A DNA stretch of 64,000 nt from NCBI GenBank assembly GCA_001599975.1, contig BCIO01000005.1, forward strand, positions 2,094,508 through 2,158,507, in the 5' to 3' direction. Both the position numbers and the translations under genes were made by a program. The DNA comes from Cystobasidiopsis lactophilus. Lineage: Eukaryota > Basidiomycota > Agaricostilbomycetes > Agaricostilbales > Chionosphaeraceae. The notes beneath the pieces were generated by a model. The model saw only the letters and a program-made list of their open reading frames with translations. It ran no database searches and was not told the origin of the DNA. How positions within the stretch are numbered: the stretch's first letter is position 1; each line of letters begins with the position of its first letter. Shown in pieces: positions 23,405 through 34,438 of this stretch.

Positions 23405-24024
23405 CTAAGTAAACGAGCCTGTTGTGTCCTTTCCAGCAGCCCAAACTGGTGTACCTCGTCAGCATATTGGCCATCGATACCGGTAAACTGCCAGCCGCAC
23501 CTCTTCGCATTTTCATGCTGCTCATCAACCATCCTGATTCGGGTGTCTTTCGGAACGTGAACTGATACGGCCCGCCAAACGAGTAGTTTACGTCTGGCTT
23601 GGACGTGTCCGGTGTGGCCCAGAAGATGAGGCTGGCTGTCCCCTTCGCCGTCTCGCTGCCCTCGTCCAGTGTCACTTCGACGTTCTGCCCATTCTTGCTC
23701 AACATCTGTCATCTGAACCCGTCTAAATACCTACTGTGAAGGAATGCTGCAGCCCCTGAAACTGGGCTTCGACCGAGGCAGCTTTCGCGATGGCCGCTCG
23801 ACCTTTGACTTGGCCCCAGCTTTCAAACTCCATCGTGCCATCTTCAGTGCTGTGCGTTTCTCAGTGATCTACGTCGGACTCTCGAAACATCCAGCTCACA
23901 AGACTTGGGAGTAGCCGTCAAAGTCGTGCACATCTGGACGCCGGCAGTACTCATTGAGCAACGTCCGGATCTCCTCCTTGGCCTCCAAGTTCTCGAGCCG
24001 CTTTAACAAGTCTGATTGGGACAT
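23405..24024 (-). CDS. SnoaL-like/NTF2-fold protein
   Basis: Four exons (24024-23900, 23849-23735, 23684-23501, 23445-23405) give 154 aa. It opens with MSQSDLLKRLENLEAKEEIR, then LLNEYCRR, the usual first helix of SnoaL-like proteins. GRAAIAK follows, then the beta strands with YQFTFRKTPESGWLMSSMKM, ending VWAAGKDTTGSFT. The fold hosts steroid isomerases, polyketide cyclases, dehydratases and many proteins of unknown activity, and the substrate cannot be read from the sequence. The intron 23685-23734 was chosen because the alternative would be 29 nt. It lies 250 bp downstream of the dehydrogenase on the same strand. Confidence 0.8.
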
Positions 24025-24274
24025 CGTGCGCTTCTACTTTCTTCGTTGATACAGGCGAAGAGTTGGGACCATAGAGTGGGGTTGGCTGGAGCCCCGCGGC
24101 ACGGGCAGCGGCGGGCAACAGGGCGTGGTGGTACTCTGGCTGGTGGCGATTTGGCAACATGGACGTGCTCTGTACAGCTTTTGAATTTCAAGAGACTTCC
24201 AATCTCGGCTTGCACAGAGAAACCTCAAGCCGACTGGATTTCACAGAGCTAGTGAGGGGGCTCAAGGCCTGAGA

Positions 24275-25614
24275 TTATGCGTTCAAATCAACCACTGGTG
24301 GAGCTGGTGTCATTCCTATGCTTGCGAGGGCCTCAATATGTGACATTGACTCACAGATTTTGACCTGAGAGACGTCCGAAGAGAGCGCTTCCAGCCCTTG
24401 AGAAACAACTCCGGCCAGGCCTATTTTGGACGTCACTAGCTTATCTGGACGCAGTGAGCCGTTTTCCAGAGCATTTATGACCTGAAAATGCACACAGTTG
24501 CAGTGAAACTTCTCTGTGAGCAAAATGAGCACATACCGACTGGAAGTCCTCTTCTCGATAGCAGCAAGACGCCACGATTGTCTTCTCCGTCGCAAACAGG
24601 TGCTGCTTATGCACTTGGCCGAGCATTAATAAGACACCATAGTTACCGCACTCACGAGCAGGCTGACTGAAACTGGCTTCATAAACATCGCCACCACGCA
24701 AATGATGCCTAACGACGCAGTGGCGCCGACTGCGGCTTCGAAGGTCTTCTCCACGCCAGCGCAGTCGAATGCGACGTCGACTCCTCTGCCATCTGTGGCT
24801 TTGAGGACTTCCTCGACCACATTTTGGCTGGTCGGGTCGAAGACAGCATCGGCACCACACTCTGTTGCCTTGGCCTGGCGAGCCTGCGAGATCTCACTGA
24901 CCCCCACCCACGATGCACCTATTGACTTTAGAATCCTGGAACCTTTCAAAGTCAGCAGCGCGCCCTGTTGGCCGTGCAAGCGATTTTGCCAACAATGTCA
25001 CCATAACTCCAATCGGCCCTTGGCCAAGGACGAGAGCAGTTTGCCCGGCTTTGAAACCAGCGCGGGTGGACACAGCATGCCAGGCTGCAGACAGAGGCTC
25101 GACCATCGCGCCTGCAACTAGAGAGATCGCCTCGGGCAAAGGGTGGCAAAGCGCTGCTTCGACGTTGACAAAGGTTGCAAGGCCACCATTTGCGTGCATA
25201 CCGTAACCACCGGACGTCCTTTGGCAATGAAATCGTTCTCCCGCCACGCACCGAGCACAAGTTCGGCAAGAGATCACTGGGCATACCGCTACGCGAGTCC
25301 CGATGGCAAGTTTAGCTCCAGCTCCCACCTCCACAACCGTCCCGGAAAACTCATGGCCCAGAGTAACCGGCCAGTTGTGCCCAAGCAAGGGATGGCCATT
25401 CGGGAGGGTGACGATGCTGCCATGCTGCCACTCGTGAAGATCCGTGCCGCAGCTTTCGATCGTATTCAGTCGGTGCTAACGGCGCAATAAATCAATCGAG
25501 AGCGTACATGCCGGTATAGGCCACCTTGAGGCGCACTTCGTTGGGCTTCAAGGCTGGGATTTCAACTTCTTCGACGCGAATGTCGCCTTGGCCATAATAG
25601 CGTGCGGCCTGCAT
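24275..25614 (-). CDS. Zinc-dependent butanediol/polyol dehydrogenase (MDR family)
   Basis: A cytosolic zinc alcohol dehydrogenase of the 2,3-butanediol/sorbitol type, NAD(P)-dependent. Five exons (25614-25508, 25452-24994, 24935-24656, 24602-24537, 24481-24275) give 372 aa. Catalytic zinc ligands are seen in YTGICGTDLHE (the Cys codon spans a splice junction) and LGHEFSG. The structural zinc loop CPVISCRTCARCVAGERFHC has its cysteines. The Rossmann motif is LVLGQGPIGVM near residue 185. Intron 24936-24993 was chosen because it gives the correct 10-residue spacing from GPIG to GAS. It sits between a SnoaL-like gene and a secreted-protein gene on the same strand. Confidence 0.93.
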
Positions 25615-25982
25615 GTTAATGGGTCGAATTCGGACGCGCAAGGTCGTTGTAAGATGGAAAAGTCAGAAGCAGATTAGTAGGGGCATTGCCGAAAGGCCGT
25701 CGGCCAGCGCGGCGGGCCAATGTCAACGTCCTGGGGGCGTCCAGCGCATACTTTCGAATGTTGAACCCGTCAAGGTGAGCTGTGAAAGGGTGTGATACGT
25801 AATCAATGAAGCCGGATCAGCGCAGCTCGAGGACAAGGGTAGTTTGCCACCTGCTGACGCCGGTCGGACGAAGTAGTTAGATCGCATCCTATCGTTGTGG
25901 TTTCAAGTCTCATGGCATTAGATACGATTTATGTGACAATGTCCGAGACTCATTCTAAAACAAGCCACAAGAGCTCTAAATT
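25615..25982. other. Intergenic, no gene seen
   Basis: This is the promoter side of the dehydrogenase gene and the 3' flank of the secreted-protein gene. No motif stands out. Confidence 0.45.
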
Positions 25983-26969
25983 TTAGGCGCCGGTGAAAGC
26001 AGCCGAGGGAGCGCCCTCTGACGACGAGTCTGTGCTGGTGGCCGAGTCGACACTGGTCGAATCAGTGGCTTCGGCAGAGTCGGTGCTGGTGGGGGAAGCA
26101 GCGTCCGTTGCGGAAGGCGCGGCAGAGCTGCTGGCAGGGATGACAGTCTGCCAGCCGGCAACCTCGCCCTCCAAAACTTGGCCAGCAAGGGACAGGGCAG
26201 CATCGCGGTCGCCGTCGGCGCAAAAGTTGATCCAGAGCTGCACGTTGGTCTCTTGTGTGGTCTGATTCGTGTAAACATTGAGCGAATCCGTGAAGTTATA
26301 GATGTTTGTGGTGCCAATGAGCAAAGGGGCGGCGGAAACCCAAAGCTGGGCAAGGAACGAATCGGTTCGGTTAACGAAGGTGAGCACTTCAGTCTGTGGC
26401 TGCCTGTCAGTGCTGAAACGGGCTGAGCTGACGGTTCGACGCACGATGTTCACGCCCGAGTTGCCGTACGTCCTGGTGGCATTGACGTCGCCAGAGCCAG
26501 TCGAGTTGATCAAGGTCGATGTGCCACTGTGCCATCCATCAGTCTCCTTGCCTCCACTTCTGGCCTGAAACTCACACAGCCTGGGTCCAGTTGCTAAAGT
26601 AATCGAAGGCATCCGAAAGCGCTACGCCAGTGAACTCCTTGACGGTGATGTAGTAGCTCAGGTTGCCGCTCTGGCAGCTGTAAGGGTAGACAGTGGTGGC
26701 AGCCGCCGCCGCCGACGTCGTGGTGGCCGTGGCGACATCCGTGGTGGGAGCGACGTCGGTGGTAGTGGGCGCAACATCCGTGGCGCTTGATGAGACATCG
26801 GCGGTGCTGGTATCAGTTGCAGAAGCTGAACCAGAGGCAGCAGAGCTGGTGCTATACAAGCCAGGCGATTAGCCAAATGCGGATAGGGCCAACTACTGCT
26901 GGCTACTTACGCCCGCCGAGCTGCAGCCAAGCTGATAAGGCCAGAGACAATGAAAGAGGAGAAGAGCAT
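25983..26969 (-). CDS. Ser/Thr-rich secreted or cell-wall glycoprotein, unknown
   Basis: Three exons (26969-26911, 26851-26576, 26526-25983) give 292 aa. It opens with a signal peptide MLFSSFIVSGLISLAAARRA. A Ser/Thr/Ala-rich linker follows (TTTDVAPTTDVATATTTSAA). A central globular part of about 180 aa has several N-glycosylation sequons (NLS, NWT, NST, NAT, NRT, NFT, NQT). A second Ser/Thr/Asp-rich tail closes the protein. The C-terminus (GAPSAAFTGA) lacks a convincing GPI-anchor signal. I recognise no catalytic domain. A 39-nt in-frame segment around 26400-26440 has splice-like borders and might be an intron. Confidence 0.7.
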
Positions 26970-27669
26970 GCTTGGCGAAAGATGGGTGGATGGAGTGCAA
27001 GAGAAGAAGAATAGTCCGCAAGCTTTTATAAAATTCGAGGCACAGTTCAACGCTCCATATACGGCGAACTTTTTCGGACCGCTTAGGATAGTAATAATAA
27101 TAGCTGACGCTGATCACCGCACCGGCCTAGATTAAGCGCGCGCGCAGCCTTAAGATCTGCTGCTCTTGGTCGTCAAGCCACCCCGAGTCGCCAGCCACTT
27201 CGTGTTGAGCGAGACTATATCAACGCGTCGAGTTCTAGGCCAGCAATAATGCACTGTCGGATGCATAGGTGTAAGAGAAATGGAGTACAAAGAGTCCGCC
27301 CACGGCAGAGACAGGCGACATGAATCGTCCATCGAGCAAAGGAGGCAGTGGATCCGCCGGCGGCTCCTGGTTGTTCCATCGCGGTTTGCGACAGCCTGTG
27401 CGTTGCACCGCAACCTGAATAGGCAAGGCAACGTATGCAAACGTCAACAGAGAGAGGTTCAAAGTCTTGGACACGACCGAGCCAGGCCAAGAGTGAATCT
27501 CGCTCACGGGGCGGTGGCGCATAGACGATGTCGCATAGTTTATCACAAATCGGAAGTCGAACGTCGCATTTGTCTAAGATTCCAAGGATTTGATTGCGCG
27601 AGGTCCGCCTTGTAGGGGATCAGGGCCATGGTATGTAGGCAACGGAAGCGCCACCCTAACGATGACGGT
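26970..27669. other. Intergenic, no convincing gene
   Basis: It contains the secreted-protein promoter and the acyltransferase 3' flank. Minus-strand frames near 27235-27546 include a hydrophobic stretch but no start, splice pattern or family match. Confidence 0.4.
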
Positions 27670-29503
27670 TCACTCTCGTTCGTGTAGTCCGAAACTCTCT
27701 ATGAGCTTGATAATGTCCTTCAAAAAGGACTCTGCGCTTTCCTTGGTGAAACGACCGGCGGGCGTCGTGAAGCAGAGATGAAGTTGGCCATCAAGCGTGA
27801 AATTGTGCATGACTATGTTGTCTGGAGCAAGCTTTGTGAGCGACAGACAGCTTTAAAGAGAGTAAACGAGAGCCGCTGACCATGGAAGTCGTAATTCGGC
27901 ATGAAACGCAGGTTGGTCGCCCGCAGTGTTTGAGTGGGTTCTTCGTAGACCCCAGAAAAGAAGCGGTCGACCACTCCCATCGAAGATATCCGAGGAAGGC
28001 CGGAAGGCTTTGCAGGCTTAAGGTCGTTGTCGGCAGAGCTGGTCGAGGAGTGTCCATCCACGAACAATTTGCACCACAGCGAATTGGACTTGAGGCCTCG
28101 AATTTGCACCTTGGCAATCTCTGACATCCACACTGGCGCTCTTGACACGTTGGACCTGCACAGAGACAGTTGCTCGGTCACCTTTATTGCCAGTGCCGCC
28201 AGCAGATCGAGCCGCTCCATAGCAGCCCAGTTTTGAGGTGGCCTGACGACACCCGATCCCAAAGCAAGACAATTGGCCAATATTGGAACGTTGCCATCTT
28301 GGGTGTATCTGTCAGAAGATTAAGAGATGGGCAAATGTTCCTGCTTGGCTTCGGAAAAGCAATTTCGCTCACGGACGCAAATCAATGGCAAAGCGACCCA
28401 GAGAGATGTCACAGTTGCCATCATCAGGATGCGCTTCCAAGGCATACAGAATATTCACTGCCTCATAGAGTGCGAAAAATGCAACCTCCATGGACTTGGC
28501 GCGACGCAAGAAAGCAGCCAAGACAGCTTTCGGCACCAGGCCGAAGACAGTTTGACCGCCGGACCAATCGCCGTCGAGATCGGGCTGCAAAGGTCCAACC
28601 TGGTGGATGGTAATGAGATCGAGCCATTAAATTGATGGCATGGCGGTAGTGACAAACGAAAAAAACATCGCCACTCGTTTCCATCGCCACGACCTGCCTT
28701 CGGTCGTCGGCGTTCGAGGCCATATCTTCAACCAGAGGAAGACGGTCAGGTGCAGGTGGCGCAGGCTGAATCGACTCTGCCGTCCAATTGGGGCTGGGCG
28801 CATCGATGCCCGCTAGAAGCTTGCAAAACTCGTCGGCGAGCTGGAACATAGCGAGACCATCCACCGAGATGCTGCACAGGTCGTTGTCAGGACAAAAGGT
28901 CTCGGGTCTGTCACCTTCAAAGCACACTTACTGCGGTGCTTCTAAAAGAAAGCTGTGTTGGCCAGTCAGAGACCGAAAAAAGTGGACTCTAAAGAGCTCG
29001 AGGGCGAGGAAGTCCTTTGACATCATTTCGGAGACGGTCCTAGAGAGCGCTTCGGCTACGCTGGAAGCTCCGTCTTGCGCATGGTCCACGGTAACTCGAT
29101 ACGCCCATTCTTCCGCATCCTTGTGTGAAGTTAAGGGTTCGCATAGCAACCACGTCTCTCCAGATTTCGTGGTGCTGGCAGGAGCAGGCTTGACTGTGAC
29201 AGCAGGGTGTTTGACACGCAGAAGAGTAACGGCCTGGCGAACAGCATCAATGTCCAGGCCAGAGCCAGCCTCCAGAGTGAACGACAGCAGGTTCTGGCAC
29301 ACCTCTTTTTTGAGTCTGTCGCACTACACGTCGGAGTGGCCGCTCACCTGCATCTTGGCTCTGCCCCGAGACAGCTCGCCCATCGCGAGGAAATACGCCT
29401 CCGAGCCATAAGGCTTCCGCACTTGAGTGCCGAGTGGAAGCTCAGCAGCTACATCTGGGAGCAAGCCTTGATCGGCCGGCATCCATGACCATTCCGTCTT
29501 CAT
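27670..29503 (-). CDS. HxxxD-type CoA-dependent acyltransferase (condensation fold)
   Basis: An acyl-CoA transferase of the condensation/alcohol acetyltransferase superfamily. Six exons (29503-29348, 29293-28932, 28871-28667, 28599-28373, 28308-27881, 27821-27670) give 509 aa. The active-site HxxxDG appears as PHISVDGLAMFQLADEF near residue 170; the His codon is split by intron 28872-28931. The N-terminal RKPYGSEAYFLAMGEL is typical of fungal members. Near the C-terminus are PRISSMGVVDRFF and NFTLDGQLHLCFTTPAGRF, matching the second lobe. The 5' end is uncertain because the frame stays open upstream of the chosen Met. The substrate is unknown. Confidence 0.82.
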
Positions 29504-30020
29504 GATGGCGGCGGCAAGGCTTGGCGGCCCTCTGAGATGGTGCTCGCCTTCTGACACTGGCTGGACAAGACCAACTTCGTTTGAGCACAACCAGTCTCAC
29601 GGCTTTACGTATAGACGTTCACAGCAATGGCAGCGCAGGGCGACTTCATAAGCAAAAGAAGTGAATCAGAAGCTGTAACTCGGAGTCGAGCAGTGGCAAA
29701 AAAGCCATCGTTCACGGCCACCGGCATCCTTTGAGCGCGACCTAACCGAGGCAAGAAGGTCAAGCAGGAGCATGAGCAAGCAATCGCATGCAAGGGACAA
29801 ATGCCGGCACACCGTCGACCAGGGCCAAAGAATGCACGGCCCCCTCGCCAAGGTCATGCCCCTCTTCCGGTCACCACGACGAGTGTTTGCCACCTCGAGC
29901 TCCACTCCGTTCTCCCGTGTCTCTTTTTAAGTCCAAAAGCAACCCACACGCCCACAAGGCTTCTGTCCTCCAGCTTCTGTCCCGAATCGCATCGCTAATC
30001 GACGTTTTACAAAACAAATA
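29504..30020. promoter_or_regulatory. Divergent promoter region, acyltransferase and chitin deacetylase
   Basis: About 520 bp lie between divergent genes. A further acyltransferase exon might lie near 29560-29660, but no start with matching phase was found. No named site is visible. Confidence 0.4.
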
Positions 30021-32002
30021 ATGAAGGCTGCTGTCCTCGCTACAGCTGCCGCCGCCGCCCTGCCTCTAGTGCTGGCCCACTCTGGCTGTGGCGGCTACCA
30101 ACACGGCAAGGACCTCTGGAAGCGAGACCCGCAAGAGGAGGTCCACCTCGCCAAGCTGCGAGCGCGGCACCCCAGCGTCAACGCCCGCGTGTTGCATGAA
30201 GGCGACCCGGAGCTGCTCAAGCGGGCCAAGGCCAGCCAGACGTATCCTGCTGCTGTCACCCGCATCAACGTGAGTCCCAGGACACACCGATTCTGTTGTT
30301 TGTGAGCCGAGCCTAAATTTTGTCGAATCGTCCGTGCCTCCCAAAGTCGGCTGGCGTAGCAGTCCTCAGCTCCGGCACTGGCACCAACGAGCCCACCTCC
30401 CCCTTGCCCACCGTTTACCCAGCAGGCGCTACTTCGCCCGTCAAGGGCGCCCCCACGCTTCCATCAGGTGCGTTGCTAGGCGCCCCTTTTATTAGCTTGC
30501 GACCCGCCGATGCTAATCTCGTCATCGTCCAAACAGTGACCATCGTTCCCTCAGAATGGCCCACTTTGGACGTGCCGGCGTCGCCCAGCTCGCCAGAGGT
30601 CGCGCTCTGGCTCTCCCAGATTGATCTTTCAGGCGTCCCAACCTGGGCTCCCACCGGCACAGGCGGCTGCCAAAACACCTCGGTCAACGCCCAGGCCATC
30701 GCCCAGGCAACTGACCGATGCTGGTGGACGTGCGGCGGGTGCACCAGGGCGACGGATGTGACTTTTTGCCCGACCGAGGGCGACTGGGGTCTGAGGTGAG
30801 CTTCGCATGCCTCGTTTGCTATTTTTGTGCAGCTCGCTTATTCTTGCCGCCCTTCTCAGCTACGATGATGTGCGTCGATGTGTGCTGTTGATGGAGAGCG
30901 CCCACGCTAATGTTTGAGTGTGGACAACAGGGCCCGAGTCCGTGGACGCCCAAGCTGCTCAACTACTTGGACGCGGCCAATGTCAAGTCCACCATCTTCA
31001 CCGTTGGCTCGCGCGCCATTTCTCGCCCAGAGATGCTGCAGTACGAATACATGGACGGCCACCAGATCTGCGTGCACACCTGGTCGCATTTCCCACTTAC
31101 GAGTGAGGCGCTTTTTTACCCGTCGAGAAATGCGCGGAGCTAGTTTCTCATGAAAATGCGGTGCCTTCACAGCTCTTTCCAACGAGCAGATCGTGGCTGA
31201 GTTGGGCTGGTCCAAGAAGGCGATCTTTGAGATCACCGGTGTGACGCCCAAATACATGCGCCCGTGCGTGTAGCTCTTCTTTGGCAGCTTGAAGCGCGTT
31301 TTTCTCAGTCGCTCTCCAGTCCTTACGGCGACATTGATGACCGTGTGCGCTATATCTCGATGCAAATGGGCTTGACCCCTGTGATGTGAGTCTTGGCAAG
31401 AATGTTCTTCCCAAGAACCGGCGCCTAACTCTGTGCTCGCGCCAAACAGCTGGACCGCCTCGCAAGGCAAGACATTCGACACCCAGGACTGGCAGATCGC
31501 CGGCGGCGTCGTCCCGGTCAACACCGTCATCTCAAACTTCGATAACATCTTGGCCATGGGCCCTGGGCTCGGCCACGGCTTCATCGTCCTCGAGCACGAC
31601 CTATACCAGCAGTCGGTTGATCTTGCCGTCGACTACGTCTTGCCCAAGGCGCTTGGCCAGGGCAACCTCAACCTGAAGCCCATCGTCAACTGCCTCGGCT
31701 TCGACTCATCCGAAGCCTACGTTGAGACGTCCAACTCTTCCTCCTCCGGCGGTGTTCCCACGTCACAGATTGCTGGCGCTTCCGGCACTGGCTTCATCGC
31801 TGGCCTCTCAGCTACGCCGGTGGCACAGGGTGGAGACTACTCGGGCAAGGGCACCACCGCGGGCGCCACCGGCTCCGCCTCTGCCAACAACCAGGCTGCC
31901 AGCACCAGCGGCAGCGGCAACCAGAGCAGCGACGCTTTCGCCCTGACCTGCTCTTTCGCCCTCCTCGGCGCTTCAGCCCTCCTCATGATTGCCTTTGCTT
32001 AG
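30021..32002 (+). CDS. Chitin deacetylase, GPI-anchored type (CE4)
   Basis: Secreted polysaccharide deacetylase that converts cell-wall chitin to chitosan. Eight exons (30021-30269, 30347-30467, 30537-30795, 30860-30869, 30931-31102, 31173-31263, 31320-31385, 31450-32002) give 506 aa. A signal peptide (about 19 aa) is followed by a long prodomain. The NodB motifs are SYDDGPSPWTPKLLNYL (catalytic Asp and metal Asp), HTWSHFPLT (metal-binding His pair) and RPPYGDIDDRVR. The Ser/Gly-rich tail ends in the hydrophobic stretch FALLGASALLMIAFA, fitting a GPI signal. SYDD is encoded by a 10-nt micro-exon. A cysteine-rich patch (CWWTCGGCTRATDVTFC) precedes the catalytic core, as in basidiomycete homologs. 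Confidence 0.95.
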
Positions 32003-32494
32003 GCGTCGGTCAACTGCCAACTGCCCTCTTGTCCAGCACTTCTCTGTGACCGCTTCCATCTCAAGAGACGACCTGGGCACCGCGCATTCGAGGTGTCAAA
32101 ACGGGGAACGTCACTCTTACGAGCCTTGGACATTGGTTTCCCTTTTCGTCGTTCATATAACCTCTTCAAAAACACGCCTAAACAGACACTCGTTTCCAGC
32201 GTAGCTTTGCCCCCCTTTTGTGCGTTTTAACCTGTAGAATAGTCCTCCAAAGCTCTGTGCTTCGTTCAGAGGAGACCCGGCTCAAGCTTTGGCTCTGGTC
32301 AGTCGAGCTTGATTCGCGTTTCTCTTCTGAGCGAGGCAAGCAAGAGTGGATCCTCACGGAGATGGTTGATTCTTGCAATCGTTCAAAGCTTCTCTTTAAT
32401 GCTCAAAATCTCGCGCGGGTGGGCCCTGGAGTCAACATGTTTCGCCATCTCTAAGTAATTGCAACACCCCTTTCACACCAAAAAAAGTTTTGTT
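32003..32494. other. Convergent 3' flanks
   Basis: This lies between the stops of chitin deacetylase (+) and V-ATPase subunit C (-). It holds the 3' UTRs; no gene is seen. Confidence 0.5.
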
Positions 32495-34316
32495 TCACTG
32501 CCGGTCGTCCGGCTGATCGACCGGTGGGAGCTCGAAGAGCACAAAGTCGAAGATCTCCGTCTCCATGATCGTGGCGTACTCGCCCAGCGTCGCCGCGTCG
32601 TCCTGCCCCCCTGACCCGGACTTGCCCTTGAGCTTGTTGGACGTAGGGGTGAACGGCTTGAAGTAGGCCGACAGGGTGGACACAAGCTTCTTGGTGTTGC
32701 CCTTCGGGTCGGGCTGTGAGGGCGCAGAATGATGAGGTCAGCCCGATGCACAGACCACGGACATCTTGGCCCACCCACCTGGAGAAAAGTGTAGAAGTAG
32801 GAAGCGGGCAGCCCGTAGCGCAGGAGACACTCGACGTAGGCTCGGAGCACCTTGAGGTGGACGAGCAGCTCGACCGCTTCCGAAAAGTTGATCTTGGAAA
32901 TCCTGAGGAGTTCCCCCTGAAAGCAACGATTGGCAAAGCATCAGGAAACCCTGAAGACAGACTCGGCCGGCGCCCTTACCCAGAGATCGCGCTCGGACAC
33001 TTGCAGCTCCTCGAGCTCCTGAGCTTGCTTGGCAATGGCCGCTTCGTCATACGAGAAATCCCGGACGGTGAATCTGTGGTGGCGAGCGCAAGGATTGGCA
33101 TCAGTGATACCTAATGTGGGCAAGCAGCTTTCCTCACTTTTGCTCGCGGCACTTTTGCGCAAACTCGTCCTTGACCTTTTTGAAGATGGTCACGCTGTAC
33201 AGGTTGTACTCGTCGTCCGACGCAAGTTTTCTGCAAGGGCGTTTTTCGCAATCAGGTTCCAAGCCAAGGAGCCAAAGGGGGCGGGAAGGCCTTACACTGA
33301 TGATCTTGGGACCACCATGTTGGTCAGGCGCTCGTACTTGTTCTCCCATTCTTTCGCATTGTTCCTGTGGTTGTGCCCCAAAATCTCAGCTGAATCAGCT
33401 AAATGGAGAGGCAGGACGCACTTCGGCACTGCGACGTAGATGATCTCGAGGTACTCCGACTTCTGGATGTCGGCGGGCACGTCCTCCTTGTCGACGACTG
33501 TTGATAGATCACGAGATGCCAGGTTGCCACTGTACATTCGACCAACCATCTTAGTTTTAAATGGAACTAAGGGAAAGAGCGAGAACGCACGTCTGCTTCC
33601 TCTGCAAGGTGGACAGCTGGCCCTTGACGAGGTTGTAGTTGCCGAGCTTTTGCTTCTGTATCGAGTCGATCCCGCTCATGTCCTGTCCGTGCGTCAAAAT
33701 CTTAAGCCATCAACCGCGAGGGCAGAAGGAGGGTGAGCCACGACGGACCTTGACGAGGGAGTCGACCAGGTCTTGCAATGGCCGGTTCTCTGCTCTGTAC
33801 TTGGCCCTGTCCCACTCCCAGCCGTCGAGCACGTATGAAGACAATGGTCGGCCGTCGTCCATGCGCAGATTGGCTGTTTACGTTGGGGAGCCTCAAGATG
33901 AGCAACTTGGTTCGCACTCATAGATTAGGGCCCCAACACGAACCGGCGTAGTTGTCAGGCTCGAGAGACTTGATGGTGTCGACGAGCTTGTTGACGACGG
34001 CGAGGAAGACGCCGTCCTGCTTGGCGAGCGACTCGGAGAGGTTGAGCAGGCCAGAGAGCGTTGCGGTCTAACAGAGGAGGCCAGGTTCAGCCCTGTTCAG
34101 CCTTAGCAGAGCGCCACAGCGGCCAACCTTGAACTCTGGGACAGTGACGCCGCCCAGCTGAGAGCCCTTGCCCTTGCTCAGAGCCCTGTCGACGCCGGGG
34201 ATGGGCAGCGCAGAGGTCGGGTCGAGCTTGGCCGCCAGCTCGTCGACCATCTCCCTCGGGTTGCCATCCAGAGGCGAGGCGAGCAGCCAAAAGCCGTTCG
34301 TCGACAGCTCAGACAT
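32495..34316 (-). CDS. VMA5: V-type proton ATPase subunit C
   Basis: Peripheral stator subunit linking the V1 and V0 sectors of the vacuolar proton pump. Ten exons (34316-34128, 34067-33944, 33873-33749, 33682-33591, 33529-33422, 33364-33296, 33230-33138, 33073-32980, 32916-32779, 32713-32495) give 416 aa, near the usual 390. It opens with MSELSTNGFWLLASPLDGN. Further markers are GWEWDRAKYRAENRPLQDLV, LSTLQRKQTGNLASRDLSTV, NKYERLTNMVVPRSS, LLRYGLPASYFYTFLQ and the C-terminal LVSTLSAYFKPF. All introns are 57-70 nt. The subunit reversibly leaves the complex when glucose is low in yeast; regulation here is not visible. Confidence 0.96.
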
Positions 34317-34438
34317 TGGATCGCACACACAGAGCTGCTATGGCCGCGCTTCGACAACCTCGGCTCTCAGCTTCGAAGCTGGCAGCGGAAACTTGGCGCG
34401 GAATGAGTTCTGGGTTTGTGGCAATATGCAAAGGGTTT

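Noticed and set aside
24936-24993. Alternative donors in the dehydrogenase Rossmann region (after GGA or ATG, or a GC donor)
   Set aside because: They either break the phase or shorten the GPIG-to-GAS spacing; the GTTGGC donor with the CCAG acceptor keeps the usual ten residues.
27235-27629. Minus-strand frames with a hydrophobic stretch and an ATG at MALIPYKAD
   Set aside because: The frame from the ATG stops after about 30 codons, and no splice pair links it convincingly to the hydrophobic stretch.
28865-28935. Acyltransferase with a missing catalytic His
   Set aside because: Splicing 28872-28931 rebuilds the His codon, so the motif is intact.
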